Assembly (NCBI GenBank): GCA_028290385.1
Contig: JAQGJZ010000462.1
Span: forward strand, 1 to 14,124
Direction: 5' to 3'
From: Enterovirga sp.
GTDB taxonomy: Bacteria; Pseudomonadota; Alphaproteobacteria; Rhizobiales; Beijerinckiaceae
Length of the DNA stretch: 14,124 nt
How positions within the stretch are numbered: the stretch's first letter is position 1; the number at the start of each line of letters is the position of its first letter. The notes below the pieces were generated by a model, which was given only the letters and a program-made list of their open reading frames with translations, did no database searches and was not told where the DNA came from. Below, piece by piece: positions 8,981 to 14,124 of the stretch. A program made the position numbers and the translations under genes.

Positions 8981-8995
8981 GCCTTTCTGAAAGGC
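8981..8995. promoter_or_regulatory. Inverted repeat upstream of glmM
   Basis: GCCTTTC-T-GAAAGGC is a 7-bp perfect inverted repeat, centred 37 nt before the glmM GTG. It could be an operator for a dimeric regulator or, in RNA, a 6-bp stem with a CTG loop in the glmM leader. No convincing -35/-10 pair was found in the 224-nt gap between the divergent LLM and glmM genes. A weak candidate is TTCAAC (8935-8940) with TAGGTT (8958-8963), 17 bp apart. Confidence 0.3.
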
Positions 8996-9024
8996 AACGA
9001 CGCTTCGGGGCACAGGAGCATGGC

Positions 9025-10362
9025 GTGCGCAAGTATTTCGGAACGGACGGCGTCCGGGGACGGGCCAATGGCGTGATCACGCCCGAGCTGGCCCTCAAGG
9101 TCGGCCAGGCCGCCGGCCTGCTGTTCCAGCGCGGCGACTACCGGCACCGCGTGGTGATCGGCAAGGACACGCGGCTGTCGGGCTACATGATCGAGACGGC
9201 GCTGGTTGCAGGCTTCACGTCCGTCGGGGTGGACGTTCTGCTCCTCGGACCGATGCCGACGCCCGCCGTCGCGATGCTGACGCGCTCCATGCGCTGCGAT
9301 CTCGGCGTGATGATCTCGGCCTCGCACAACCCGTATGAGGACAACGGCATCAAGATCTTCGGGCCGGACGGGTTCAAGCTATCCGACGACACCGAGAGCG
9401 AGATCGAGGCCCTGATGGATGCGGATCTCGCCGTCCGCCTCGCAGCCTCGGACGCGCTGGGCCGCGCCAAGCGCATCGAAAGCGTGCACGCCCGCTACAT
9501 CGAGTTCGCCAAGCGCACGCTGCCGCGCCAGCTCGACCTGGAAGGGTTGCGGGTCGTCGTCGATTGCGCCAACGGCGCCGCCTACAAGGTAGCCCCGGAG
9601 ACGCTCTGGGAGCTCGGGGCCGAGGTCATCGCCATCGGGGTCGAGCCGGACGGCTTCAACATCAATCGCGACGTGGGCTCGACGGCGCCCGACGCCTTGA
9701 TCCGCAAGGTGCGGGAGTTGCGGGCCGATATCGGCATCGCGCTCGATGGCGACGCGGACCGCGTGCTGATCGTCGACGAGAAGGGGCAGCGGGTCGATGG
9801 CGACCAGCTCATGGCCGTTGTCGCGACGAGCTGGCGCGAGGATGGCCGTCTGGCGCAGCCCGGCGTCGTGGCCACCATCATGTCCAACCTGGGTCTGGAG
9901 CGCTATCTCGGCGGCCTCGGGCTCGACCTGATCCGCACGGCGGTCGGGGATCGCTACGTGCTCGAGCACATGCGGGCGCACGGCTATAATCTCGGCGGCG
10001 AGCAATCCGGCCACATCATCATGTCGGATTACACCACGACCGGGGACGGGCTGATCGCGGCCCTGCAGCTCCTGTCGGTGGTGAAGAGCCAGAACAAGGC
10101 CGTCTCGGAAGTCTGCCACTGCTTCGAGCCGCTGCCCCAAATCCTCAAGAACGTGCGCACCAAGGGCGGCCAGCCGCTGAAGAGCGCGCCGGTCGTGACC
10201 GCGATCGAGGCCGCGAAGGAGCGCCTGGGCAAGGGGGGACGTCTGGTAATTCGGCCGTCCGGCACCGAGCCGGTGATCCGGGTCATGGGTGAGGGCGACG
10301 ACCGCGCGCTCGTGACCGAGGTGGTGGACGAGGTCGTCGACGCGCTGTCCCGGGCCGCCTGA
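9025..10362 (+). CDS. glmM: Phosphoglucosamine mutase GlmM
   Basis: A 445-residue enzyme converting glucosamine-6-phosphate to glucosamine-1-phosphate, the step before GlmU in making UDP-GlcNAc for peptidoglycan and lipid A. The phosphoserine loop is I-S-A-S100-H-N-P, the Mg-binding loop D241-G-D-A-D-R246, the sugar-binding loop G325-E-Q-S-G-H330 and the phosphate-binding loop R410-P-S-G-T-E-P416. All four signatures are intact and the length is normal. The GTG at 9025, 6 nt after AGGAG (9014-9018), gives the family N-terminus [12 protein letters not shown]. In E. coli the order is ftsH-folP-glmM; here folP is absent from this position and an LLM gene lies between. The stop abuts that of the convergent DUF202 gene. 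Confidence 0.97.
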   Translation: MRKYFGTDGVRGRANGVITPELALKVGQAAGLLFQRGDYRHRVVIGKDTRLSGYMIETALVAGFTSVGVDVLLLGPMPTPAVAMLTRSMRCDLGVMISASHNPYEDNGIKIFGPDGFKLSDDTESEIEALMDADLAVRLAASDALGRAKRIESVHARYIEFAKRTLPRQLDLEGLRVVVDCANGAAYKVAPETLWELGAEVIAIGVEPDGFNINRDVGSTAPDALIRKVRELRADIGIALDGDADRVLIVDEKGQRVDGDQLMAVVATSWREDGRLAQPGVVATIMSNLGLERYLGGLGLDLIRTAVGDRYVLEHMRAHGYNLGGEQSGHIIMSDYTTTGDGLIAALQLLSVVKSQNKAVSEVCHCFEPLPQILKNVRTKGGQPLKSAPVVTAIEAAKERLGKGGRLVIRPSGTEPVIRVMGEGDDRALVTEVVDEVVDALSRAA

Positions 10363-10812
10363 TCAGCCGCTCTGGCCGAACCAGACCCCGAGCAGCGCGG
10401 CTACCGCCACGAGCGCCAAAAACCCGTTCACGATGAGCAGGACGGCCGGGGGCAGCCGCTTCACGTCCGGGTTCGGGGGCGGGGCGCCGGTGAAGAGCTG
10501 GCGCCAGACCCCGGCGACGAAGCAGAAGGCGCTGAACAGAACGAGCACCGAACCGGTCGCGATGATCACCGGCTCGGGCACGACCCCGCCGAGAAGCTTC
10601 TTGGCGCCGATCCCGCTCGCGAGGGCGGCGAGCCCGGTTCTGACCCAGGCCGCATAGGTCCGCTCCGCCGCAAACACCGTCCGGTCTGCCGCGAGCTCGG
10701 TGCGCCGGTCCGCGCTGTCCTTTGTCTGCTGGGCGGCCGCCGCCGTTTGCTCGGCAGCTTCCTTTGTCCGTTCGGCGCTTTCGGAGACTTGCCGTTCCGC
10801 TGCTTCGGCCAT
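10363..10812 (-). CDS. DUF202 (YidH-type) small membrane protein with N-terminal coiled coil
   Basis: A 149-residue protein. The DUF202 signature DRTVFAAERTYAAWVRTG (residues 43-60) leads into a membrane domain with hydrophobic spans at about 54-75, 80-103 and 123-147. The N-terminal 50 residues are a soluble Ala/Glu/Gln-rich helix in which Thr recurs at 16, 23, 30, 38, 45, 52 and 59, usually preceded by Arg or Gln. The biochemical role of DUF202 proteins is largely unknown to me. The ATG at 10812 follows a GAGGGG ribosome-binding site; a further in-frame ATG at 10851 lacks one. Its TGA abuts the glmM TGA tail-to-tail within TGATCA, with no terminator between. A candidate 46-residue membrane protein lies 63 nt upstream on the same strand. 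Confidence 0.85.
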   Translation of the reverse strand: MAEAAERQVSESAERTKEAAEQTAAAAQQTKDSADRRTELAADRTVFAAERTYAAWVRTGLAALASGIGAKKLLGGVVPEPVIIATGSVLVLFSAFCFVAGVWRQLFTGAPPPNPDVKRLPPAVLLIVNGFLALVAVAALLGVWFGQSG

Positions 10813-10854
10813 CGTCCCCTCGTTCTTCCCGGGGCGGTAACTCCAGAGCATTGC

Positions 10855-10872
10855 GCCCGGTTCGTTCCGGGC
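10855..10872 (-). other. Intercistronic hairpin between the 46-aa ORF and the DUF202 gene
   Basis: GCCCGG-6 nt-CCGGGC is a perfect 6-bp stem beginning 3 nt after the stop of the 46-residue ORF on the - strand. No T-run follows, so it looks like an mRNA-processing, stability or weak attenuation element rather than a full terminator. Confidence 0.4.
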
Positions 10873-10875
10873 TCC

Positions 10876-11016
10876 TCAGCTGGCGAGCAGAACGCCCGCG
10901 TAGAAGATCATCGAGCTACCCACGACGGCGCTGACGATCAGGGCTCTGCGGAGTGTAGCGCCCTGGTCCACCAGGAGTTGCAATTCGGTGACATCGTCGT
11001 CGGGAAAGAGATTCAT
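10876..11016 (-). CDS. Candidate 46-residue single-pass membrane protein
   Basis: A short open frame reading from ATG (11016) to TGA. It encodes an acidic N-terminus (MNLFPDDDVTELQLLVDQG), an Arg pair (R23-R24) and one hydrophobic segment of about 20 residues (25-45). The layout resembles a small inner-membrane protein. It is co-directional with the DUF202 gene and separated from it by 63 nt and a hairpin, so the two may form one unit. Against it, there is no clear ribosome-binding site (CCTCCCGATC precedes the ATG) and I do not recognise a family. The hydrophobic stretch and clean termination make it better than random, but it remains unproven. Confidence 0.45.
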   Translation of the reverse strand: MNLFPDDDVTELQLLVDQGATLRRALIVSAVVGSSMIFYAGVLLAS

Positions 11017-11142
11017 GATCGGGAGGCTGGTTCAGGATGGCTCTCCCAACTCCGCCAGCATGACACCCGAATGACAGCGCGACCGGCGCCTCTGCGGCAG
11101 GAACCGCTCCGGCATGGTAAACGAATGGTTTCGCGTAAACGT

Positions 11143-11160
11143 CGTTGCTTTCCGGCAACG
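11143..11160. promoter_or_regulatory. Inverted repeat in the OMP upstream region
   Basis: CGTTGC-6 nt-GCAACG is a perfect 6-bp inverted repeat, extendable by one G-T pair to a TTCC loop. It lies in the 276-nt non-coding gap (11017-11292) between the divergent 46-aa ORF and the outer-membrane protein gene, about 45 nt upstream of the CtrA-like box. A repeated TAAACG (11118-11123 and 11136-11141) lies just before it. It may be an operator. Confidence 0.3.
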
Positions 11161-11202
11161 CCGATGTCTTCGTCAATGAATGGGTATGCTTAAATCCTAA
11201 GG

Positions 11203-11218
11203 TTAAGTCCCCTTTAAC
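11203..11218 (+). promoter_or_regulatory. CtrA-type binding site upstream of the outer-membrane protein gene
   Basis: TTAA-GTCCCCT-TTAAC is an exact match to the alphaproteobacterial CtrA pattern TTAA-N7-TTAAC. It lies 75 nt before the start codon in an AT-richer pocket, the position expected for a promoter-proximal activator or repressor site. A further TTAA lies at 11190-11193 but at 9-nt spacing. CtrA is the conserved cell-cycle response regulator of this class and has been reported at omp25 in Brucella. Confidence 0.6.
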
Positions 11219-11231
11219 TCCTGCATGACAG

Positions 11232-11248
11232 GTTGAACCCAGTTCAAC
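11232..11248. promoter_or_regulatory. Perfect 7-bp inverted repeat downstream of the CtrA-like box
   Basis: GTTGAAC-CCA-GTTCAAC begins 13 nt after the CtrA-like box and ends 44 nt before the OMP start. It may be a repressor operator near the transcription start or the first hairpin of the mRNA leader. Its 3-nt loop allows a stem in RNA. Confidence 0.4.
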
Positions 11249-11252
11249 GCGT

Positions 11253-11271
11253 GCGGCCATTTTGCGGCCGC
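11253..11271 (+). other. 5' leader hairpin of the OMP message
   Basis: GCGGCC-7 nt-GGCCGC forms a 6-bp GC stem with an AT-rich loop (ATTTTGC), 7 nt before the ribosome-binding site AAGGGA (11280-11285). With the inverted repeat just upstream it makes a tandem stem-loop leader, a common mRNA-stabilising or sRNA-accessible layout for abundant outer-membrane proteins. Confidence 0.45.
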
Positions 11272-11292
11272 CAAGACCGAAGGGACCCTGTC

Positions 11293-12111
11293 ATGGGCAG
11301 CTTGAAAGTTTCCGCCTCCCTGGCGGGATTTCTGGCCGTCGCGGCGTCAACCATGACGGCGCAAGCGGCTGATCTTCTTCCTCCTCCCCCCGCGCCTGAG
11401 CCCTTCGAGATGGCGGCGCCCTTCGCGGGCGGCTGGTACCTCCGCGGCGATATCGGCTTCAGCAACCAGGACGTGGAGCGTCTCGACAGCCCCGGCCTGG
11501 TCGGCGGCACGCCGCGCCAGAAGGGCTTCGACAGCGCTCCGTTCGGCGGCGTGGGTGTCGGCTACAAGTTCAACGACTGGATTCGCGCGGACATCACCGG
11601 CGAGTATCGCGGCCGTGCCAACCTGCACGCCTCTGACAGCTACGTCGGCGGCCCCGGCTTCTTCCCGGGCGTGAATGAGTATTCCGGCAGCAAGTCGGAG
11701 TGGGTCGGCCTCGCCAACGTCTATTTCGACCTCGGCACCTGGAACGGCTTCACCCCCTTTGTCGGCGGCGGCGTGGGCTTCGCGCACAACACCATTCACA
11801 ACTTCCGCGACACGAACGTTCCTGTCCTGGGCGTCGCCTTCGCGCCCGACCACAGCGAGACGAACTTCGCCTGGGCCGTGCATGCGGGTGTCTCCTACGC
11901 CATCACGCCGAACGCCTCCGTCGAGTTCGCCTATCGCTACATCAACCTCGGCGATGCGCGCACCGGCGTGATCACGACCTACGATGCGACGGCCAGCTTC
12001 CCGCCGATCCGCTTCCGCAACATCGACTCGCACGACTTCAAGGTCGGCTTCCGCTGGATGTTCGCGGACATGCCCGCCTACGACCAGGCTCCGCTCATCC
12101 GGAAGTACTGA
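11293..12111 (+). CDS. Outer-membrane beta-barrel protein, Omp25/Omp31-like porin family
   Basis: A 272-residue precursor. The ATG at 11293 follows GAAGGGA with 7-nt spacing and gives a signal peptide ending A-Q-A (about residue 25). A short proline-rich linker (LLPPPPAPEP) precedes the barrel, typical of the rhizobial Omp25/Opa-like family. The rest alternates aromatic and glycine residues as amphipathic strands, including GWYLRGDIGF, TPFVGGGVGFAHN, SVEFAYRYINLGDA and HDFKVGFRWMF. The mature C-terminus continues past the last strand to IRKY rather than ending in the usual Phe. Such proteins are abundant surface proteins; I cannot assign pore activity. Upstream lie a CtrA-type box, inverted repeats and a leader hairpin; a terminator follows, so it is a single-gene unit. 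Confidence 0.9.
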   Translation: MGSLKVSASLAGFLAVAASTMTAQAADLLPPPPAPEPFEMAAPFAGGWYLRGDIGFSNQDVERLDSPGLVGGTPRQKGFDSAPFGGVGVGYKFNDWIRADITGEYRGRANLHASDSYVGGPGFFPGVNEYSGSKSEWVGLANVYFDLGTWNGFTPFVGGGVGFAHNTIHNFRDTNVPVLGVAFAPDHSETNFAWAVHAGVSYAITPNASVEFAYRYINLGDARTGVITTYDATASFPPIRFRNIDSHDFKVGFRWMFADMPAYDQAPLIRKY

Positions 12112-12112
12112 T

Positions 12113-12128
12113 CGATCTTTCGAGATCG
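12113..12128 (+). other. UUCG-tetraloop hairpin after the OMP stop
   Basis: CGATCT-TTCG-AGATCG starts 1 nt after the stop codon and makes a 6-bp stem with a UUCG tetraloop. It stands directly before the terminator hairpin, and the pair probably protects the 3' end of the message. Confidence 0.5.
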
Positions 12129-12131
12129 CGG

Positions 12132-12164
12132 CGGCGCGGGTTCAGCCCGCGCCGTTTCATTTTT
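12132..12164 (+). terminator. Intrinsic terminator of the OMP gene
   Basis: CGGCGCGGG (12132-12140), loop TTCAG and CCCGCGCCG (12146-12154) give a perfect 9-bp stem followed by TTTCATTTTT. It lies 20 nt past the OMP stop codon. Confidence 0.88.
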
Positions 12165-12176
12165 GGCCCTAAGCTG

Positions 12177-12205
12177 TTGCGTGCCCGGACCGGTCCAGTT
12201 ATATG
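12177..12205 (+). promoter_or_regulatory. Predicted rplY-pth promoter
   Basis: TTGCGT (12177-12182), a 17-bp spacer and TATATG (12200-12205) lie just after the OMP terminator. The -35 keeps the TTG core important in alphaproteobacteria, and the -10 is one of the few AT-rich hexamers in the region. Transcription from about 12212 would give a leader of about 110 nt before rplY. Confidence 0.45.
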
Positions 12206-12281
12206 GCGGGCCTGCGCCGGGGCCGAGACAGCCCTGATTGTGCTCGCGGCGTATCCGGCCGGTTCGGGTGCCGCTGAAGAG

Positions 12282-12301
12282 AGGCCGCCTCATGGCGGCC
12301 T
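12282..12301 (+). other. Leader hairpin immediately before rplY
   Basis: AGGCCGCC-TCAT-GGCGGCCT is a perfect 8-bp stem with a tetraloop, ending 10 nt before the GGAGAG ribosome-binding site (12312-12317). It lacks a following T-run. Ribosomal protein genes often carry such leaders, and an autoregulatory rplY leader is known in gammaproteobacteria; whether this is equivalent is unknown. Confidence 0.5.
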
Positions 12302-12322
12302 TCGACGTTTCGGAGAGAACCG

Positions 12323-12964
12323 ATGAGTGCGGTGAGAGAGCTGAAGGCTGTTGCCCGTGAGCGTTCCGGCAAGGGCGGTGCCCGGGCGGAGCGGCGCGAG
12401 GGCCGCGTGCCGGCCGTGATTTATGGCGGCGGCGCGGACGCGGTCTCGATCGCGCTCGATGCGAACGAGATGCGTCAGATCATCTTCGCGGGCCACTTCC
12501 TGACCACGATTTTCGAGCTGGACGTTGCGGGCAACCGCACCCGCGTCATCCCGCGCGATTACCAGCTGGACCCCGTGAAGGATTTCCCCCTGCACGTCGA
12601 CTTCATGCGTCTCGCCGAGGGGCAGACGATCACGGTCGAGGTTCCGGTCCACTTCGTCGGGCAGGAGACCTGCCAGGGCCTCAAGCGCGGAGGTACGCTG
12701 AACGTGGTTCGCCACACGGTCGAGCTGATCGTCCCGAGCGACCAGATCCCGGACGCGATCGAGGCCAGCCTGGAAGGGCTCGACATCAACGACTCGCTGC
12801 ACATCTCGGCCGTGAAGCTTCCGACGGGCGCCCGTCCGGTCATCGACCGCGACTTCACGCTCGCCACGATCGCGGTTCCGGCCGCGCTCGGCGCCCAGGC
12901 CGAGAAGGAAGCCGCTGCGGTGACTGAGGCCTCCAAGGCCGAGTCCGCCAAGACCGCCGGCTGA
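12323..12964 (+). CDS. rplY: 50S ribosomal protein L25/general stress protein Ctc
   Basis: A 213-residue two-domain (TL5/Ctc-type) L25 that binds 5S rRNA at the central protuberance of the large subunit. The N-terminal L25 domain (about 1-95) includes [14 protein letters not shown] and the block [17 protein letters not shown]. The C-terminal domain (about 100-190) carries [17 protein letters not shown], typical of the long form, unlike the 94-residue E. coli protein. An Ala/Glu/Lys-rich tail (about 190-213) is probably disordered. The ATG at 12323 follows GGAGAG with 5-nt spacing. It precedes pth by 61 nt, a common pairing in bacteria (rplY/ctc-pth), and both probably share the promoter near 12177-12205. 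Confidence 0.96.
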   Translation: MSAVRELKAVARERSGKGGARAERREGRVPAVIYGGGADAVSIALDANEMRQIIFAGHFLTTIFELDVAGNRTRVIPRDYQLDPVKDFPLHVDFMRLAEGQTITVEVPVHFVGQETCQGLKRGGTLNVVRHTVELIVPSDQIPDAIEASLEGLDINDSLHISAVKLPTGARPVIDRDFTLATIAVPAALGAQAEKEAAAVTEASKAESAKTAG

Positions 12965-13025
12965 TTTGGGTCCGGGCGGAGGCGGCCAGCCGCTCCCGCC
13001 CGATCCGCTCCTGCTGCCCGGCGCC

Positions 13026-13610
13026 ATGCGCCTCTTCGTCGGGCTCGGCAATCCGGGCAGCCGCTACGCCGGAAACCGCCACAATATCGGTTTCATGGTC
13101 GTGGACGAGATCGCGCGCGTCCACGGTGCGCAGCCGTGGCGTCGGCGCTTCCAGGGTCAGGCTGCCGACGCGGTGATCGGCGGCGAGAAGGTCCTGCTGC
13201 TGAAGCCCGAGACCTTCATGAACGAATCCGGCCGCTCGACGGCCGAGGCGCTGCGCTTCTTCAAGCTCGCCCTGCCGGATCTCGTGGTGTTCCACGATGA
13301 GCTCGACCTCGCGCCCGGCAAGGTGCGCGTGAAGGTCGGGGGCGGGAACGCCGGACATAACGGCCTGCGATCAATCACGGCGCTCTGCGGCAACGATTAC
13401 AAGCGCGTCCGGCTCGGGATCGGGCATCCCGGCCACAAGGACCTCGTCCACGGCTACGTGCTGAACGATTTTGCGAAAGCCGAGCGGGGCTGGGTGGACG
13501 CTCTCATCCGCACATGCGCCGACAACGCCGCGCTGCTCGCCAAAGGGGACGGTCCGGGCTTCCAGAACAAGGTCCACCTCGCGGCGGGCGGGCCGAACGG
13601 CGCCGCGTGA
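13026..13610 (+). CDS. pth: Peptidyl-tRNA hydrolase
   Basis: A 194-residue cytoplasmic esterase that releases tRNA from peptidyl-tRNA dropped by stalled ribosomes. Residues matching the E. coli active site are present: N9, H19 (catalytic base in RHNIGF), N66 (in TFMNESG), D91 (in HDELDL) and N112 (in [12 protein letters not shown]). Length is normal for the family. The ATG at 13026 gives the expected start [11 protein letters not shown] but has no visible ribosome-binding site. An in-frame TTG at 12966, next to the rplY stop, would add 20 Gly/Pro/Leu-rich residues foreign to the family. Translation may depend on coupling to rplY. No terminator follows in the 209-nt gap to ychF. Confidence 0.96.
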   Translation: MRLFVGLGNPGSRYAGNRHNIGFMVVDEIARVHGAQPWRRRFQGQAADAVIGGEKVLLLKPETFMNESGRSTAEALRFFKLALPDLVVFHDELDLAPGKVRVKVGGGNAGHNGLRSITALCGNDYKRVRLGIGHPGHKDLVHGYVLNDFAKAERGWVDALIRTCADNAALLAKGDGPGFQNKVHLAAGGPNGAA

Positions 13611-13766
13611 GCGGCACCGGACCTGCGCCATCCTTTTCGGTCCGCTCGTTCAAGGCGGGCACAATTCGGTTATGAAGGTTCGCTTGCTCCCGTCGGGGGC
13701 AGGGAACCGCCTCGGCTGTCACTGAGGATCCGCGCGGTGCCCATCCGGGTGCCGTTTCGACGACCG

Positions 13767-13779
13767 GTCCGTTTCGGAC
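13767..13779 (+). other. Small hairpin in the pth-ychF gap
   Basis: The 209-nt gap 13611-13819 contains no gene that I can support. It holds GTCCG-TTT-CGGAC, a 5-bp stem flanked by two CGACCG direct repeats (13761-13766 and 13781-13786), about 40 nt before ychF. There is no T-run. It may be a leader structure of ychF, though a chance stem of this size in GC-rich DNA is possible. No clear promoter hexamers were found. Confidence 0.25.
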
Positions 13780-13819
13780 GCGACCGATCGGGCTGAACCA
13801 GCATCAGGGTTGTCTACGT

Positions 13820-14124
13820 ATGGGCTTCAAGTGCGGCATCGTCGGGCTGCCGAATGTCGGCAAGTCGACGCTCTTCAATGCGCTGACGCAGACGGCGGCC
13901 GCGCAGGCGGCCAACTACCCCTTCTGCACGATCGAGCCGAATGTCGGTGACGTCGCGGTGCCGGATCCCCGCCTCGATACGCTCGCCGCCATCGCGGGCT
14001 CGAAGGAGATCATCCCGACCCGGCTCACCTTCGTGGACATCGCGGGCCTGGTGCGCGGCGCCTCCAAGGGCGAAGGCCTGGGCAACCAGTTTCTCGCGAA
14101 CATCCGCGAATGCGACGCGATCGC
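13820..14124 (+). CDS. ychF: YchF (OLA1-type) P-loop NTPase, N-terminal part (partial)
   Basis: The first 101 residues are visible; the gene runs off the right edge. The start [22 protein letters not shown] has the Walker A/G1 motif G9-L-P-N-V-G-K-S-T17, followed by [12 protein letters not shown] (G2 region) and D-I-A-G-L-V-R-G-A with the G3 D-x-x-G, then [16 protein letters not shown]. These blocks are diagnostic of the Obg-related YchF subfamily, which binds ribosomes and prefers ATP owing to an altered G4 motif (outside this window). The ribosome-binding site is weak (AGGG at 13806-13809). Its proximity to pth and rplY is common across bacteria and fits a translation-linked role. Confidence 0.96.
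   Translation, partial: MGFKCGIVGLPNVGKSTLFNALTQTAAAQAANYPFCTIEPNVGDVAVPDPRLDTLAAIAGSKEIIPTRLTFVDIAGLVRGASKGEGLGNQFLANIRECDAI

Noticed and set aside
10916..11260. A 114-codon - strand frame across the OMP upstream region
   Set aside because: It has no domain or signal, and it covers the CtrA box and palindromes, which explain the region better. It also overlaps the more plausible 46-residue frame.
13672..13725. A 17-codon frame starting MKVRLLPSG after pth
   Set aside because: No ribosome-binding site, no overlap with ychF and no sign of selection.

Overview
The window is a GC-rich stretch of chromosome from an alphaproteobacterium. The gene order, the rhizobial-type outer-membrane protein, the CtrA-like sites and the protein sequences point to Hyphomicrobiales (Rhizobiales), perhaps Methylobacteriaceae. 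The family guess is weak because no rRNA or lineage marker is present. It is mostly conserved housekeeping DNA: no phage, insertion sequence, CRISPR array, tRNA or rRNA was seen.

Layout. (1) 1-4625 is a Tol-Pal envelope cluster on the + strand: the last 30 codons of tolR, then tolA, tolB, pal and cpoB (ybgF). Together they couple the inner-membrane proton motor to Pal on peptidoglycan and constrict the outer membrane at division. (2) 4622-7713 holds tilS, which overlaps cpoB by 4 nt, and ftsH. A probable ftsH promoter is embedded in the tilS stop codon, and a bidirectional terminator follows ftsH. (3) 7778-8800 is a convergent LLM-class flavin monooxygenase on the - strand, lying between ftsH and glmM. 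(4) 9025-10362 is glmM (UDP-GlcNAc precursor synthesis). It abuts tail-to-tail, with no gap, a DUF202 membrane protein (-). Upstream of DUF202 is a candidate 46-residue single-TM protein (-). (5) 11017-12164 is a regulatory region with a CtrA-type box and three inverted repeats, followed by an Omp25-like beta-barrel gene and its terminator. (6) 12177-13610 is a translation-quality pair, rplY (L25/Ctc) and pth, with a leader hairpin. (7) 13820-end is the start of ychF.

Themes. Envelope assembly dominates (Tol-Pal, GlmM, the OMP, FtsH quality control), with translation fidelity second (TilS, L25, Pth, YchF). I found no obvious new multi-gene system. The most unusual signals are below gene scale. 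Two 14-codon mini-ORFs sit directly before tolB and ftsH. Each has its own ribosome-binding site and ends inside the ATGA start of the next gene, and neither downstream gene has a convincing ribosome-binding site of its own. Also worth noting are a textbook TTAA-N7-TTAAC site before the OMP, a heat-shock-like promoter before ftsH, a probable twin-arginine signal on TolB, and a seven-step threonine ladder in the DUF202 protein.
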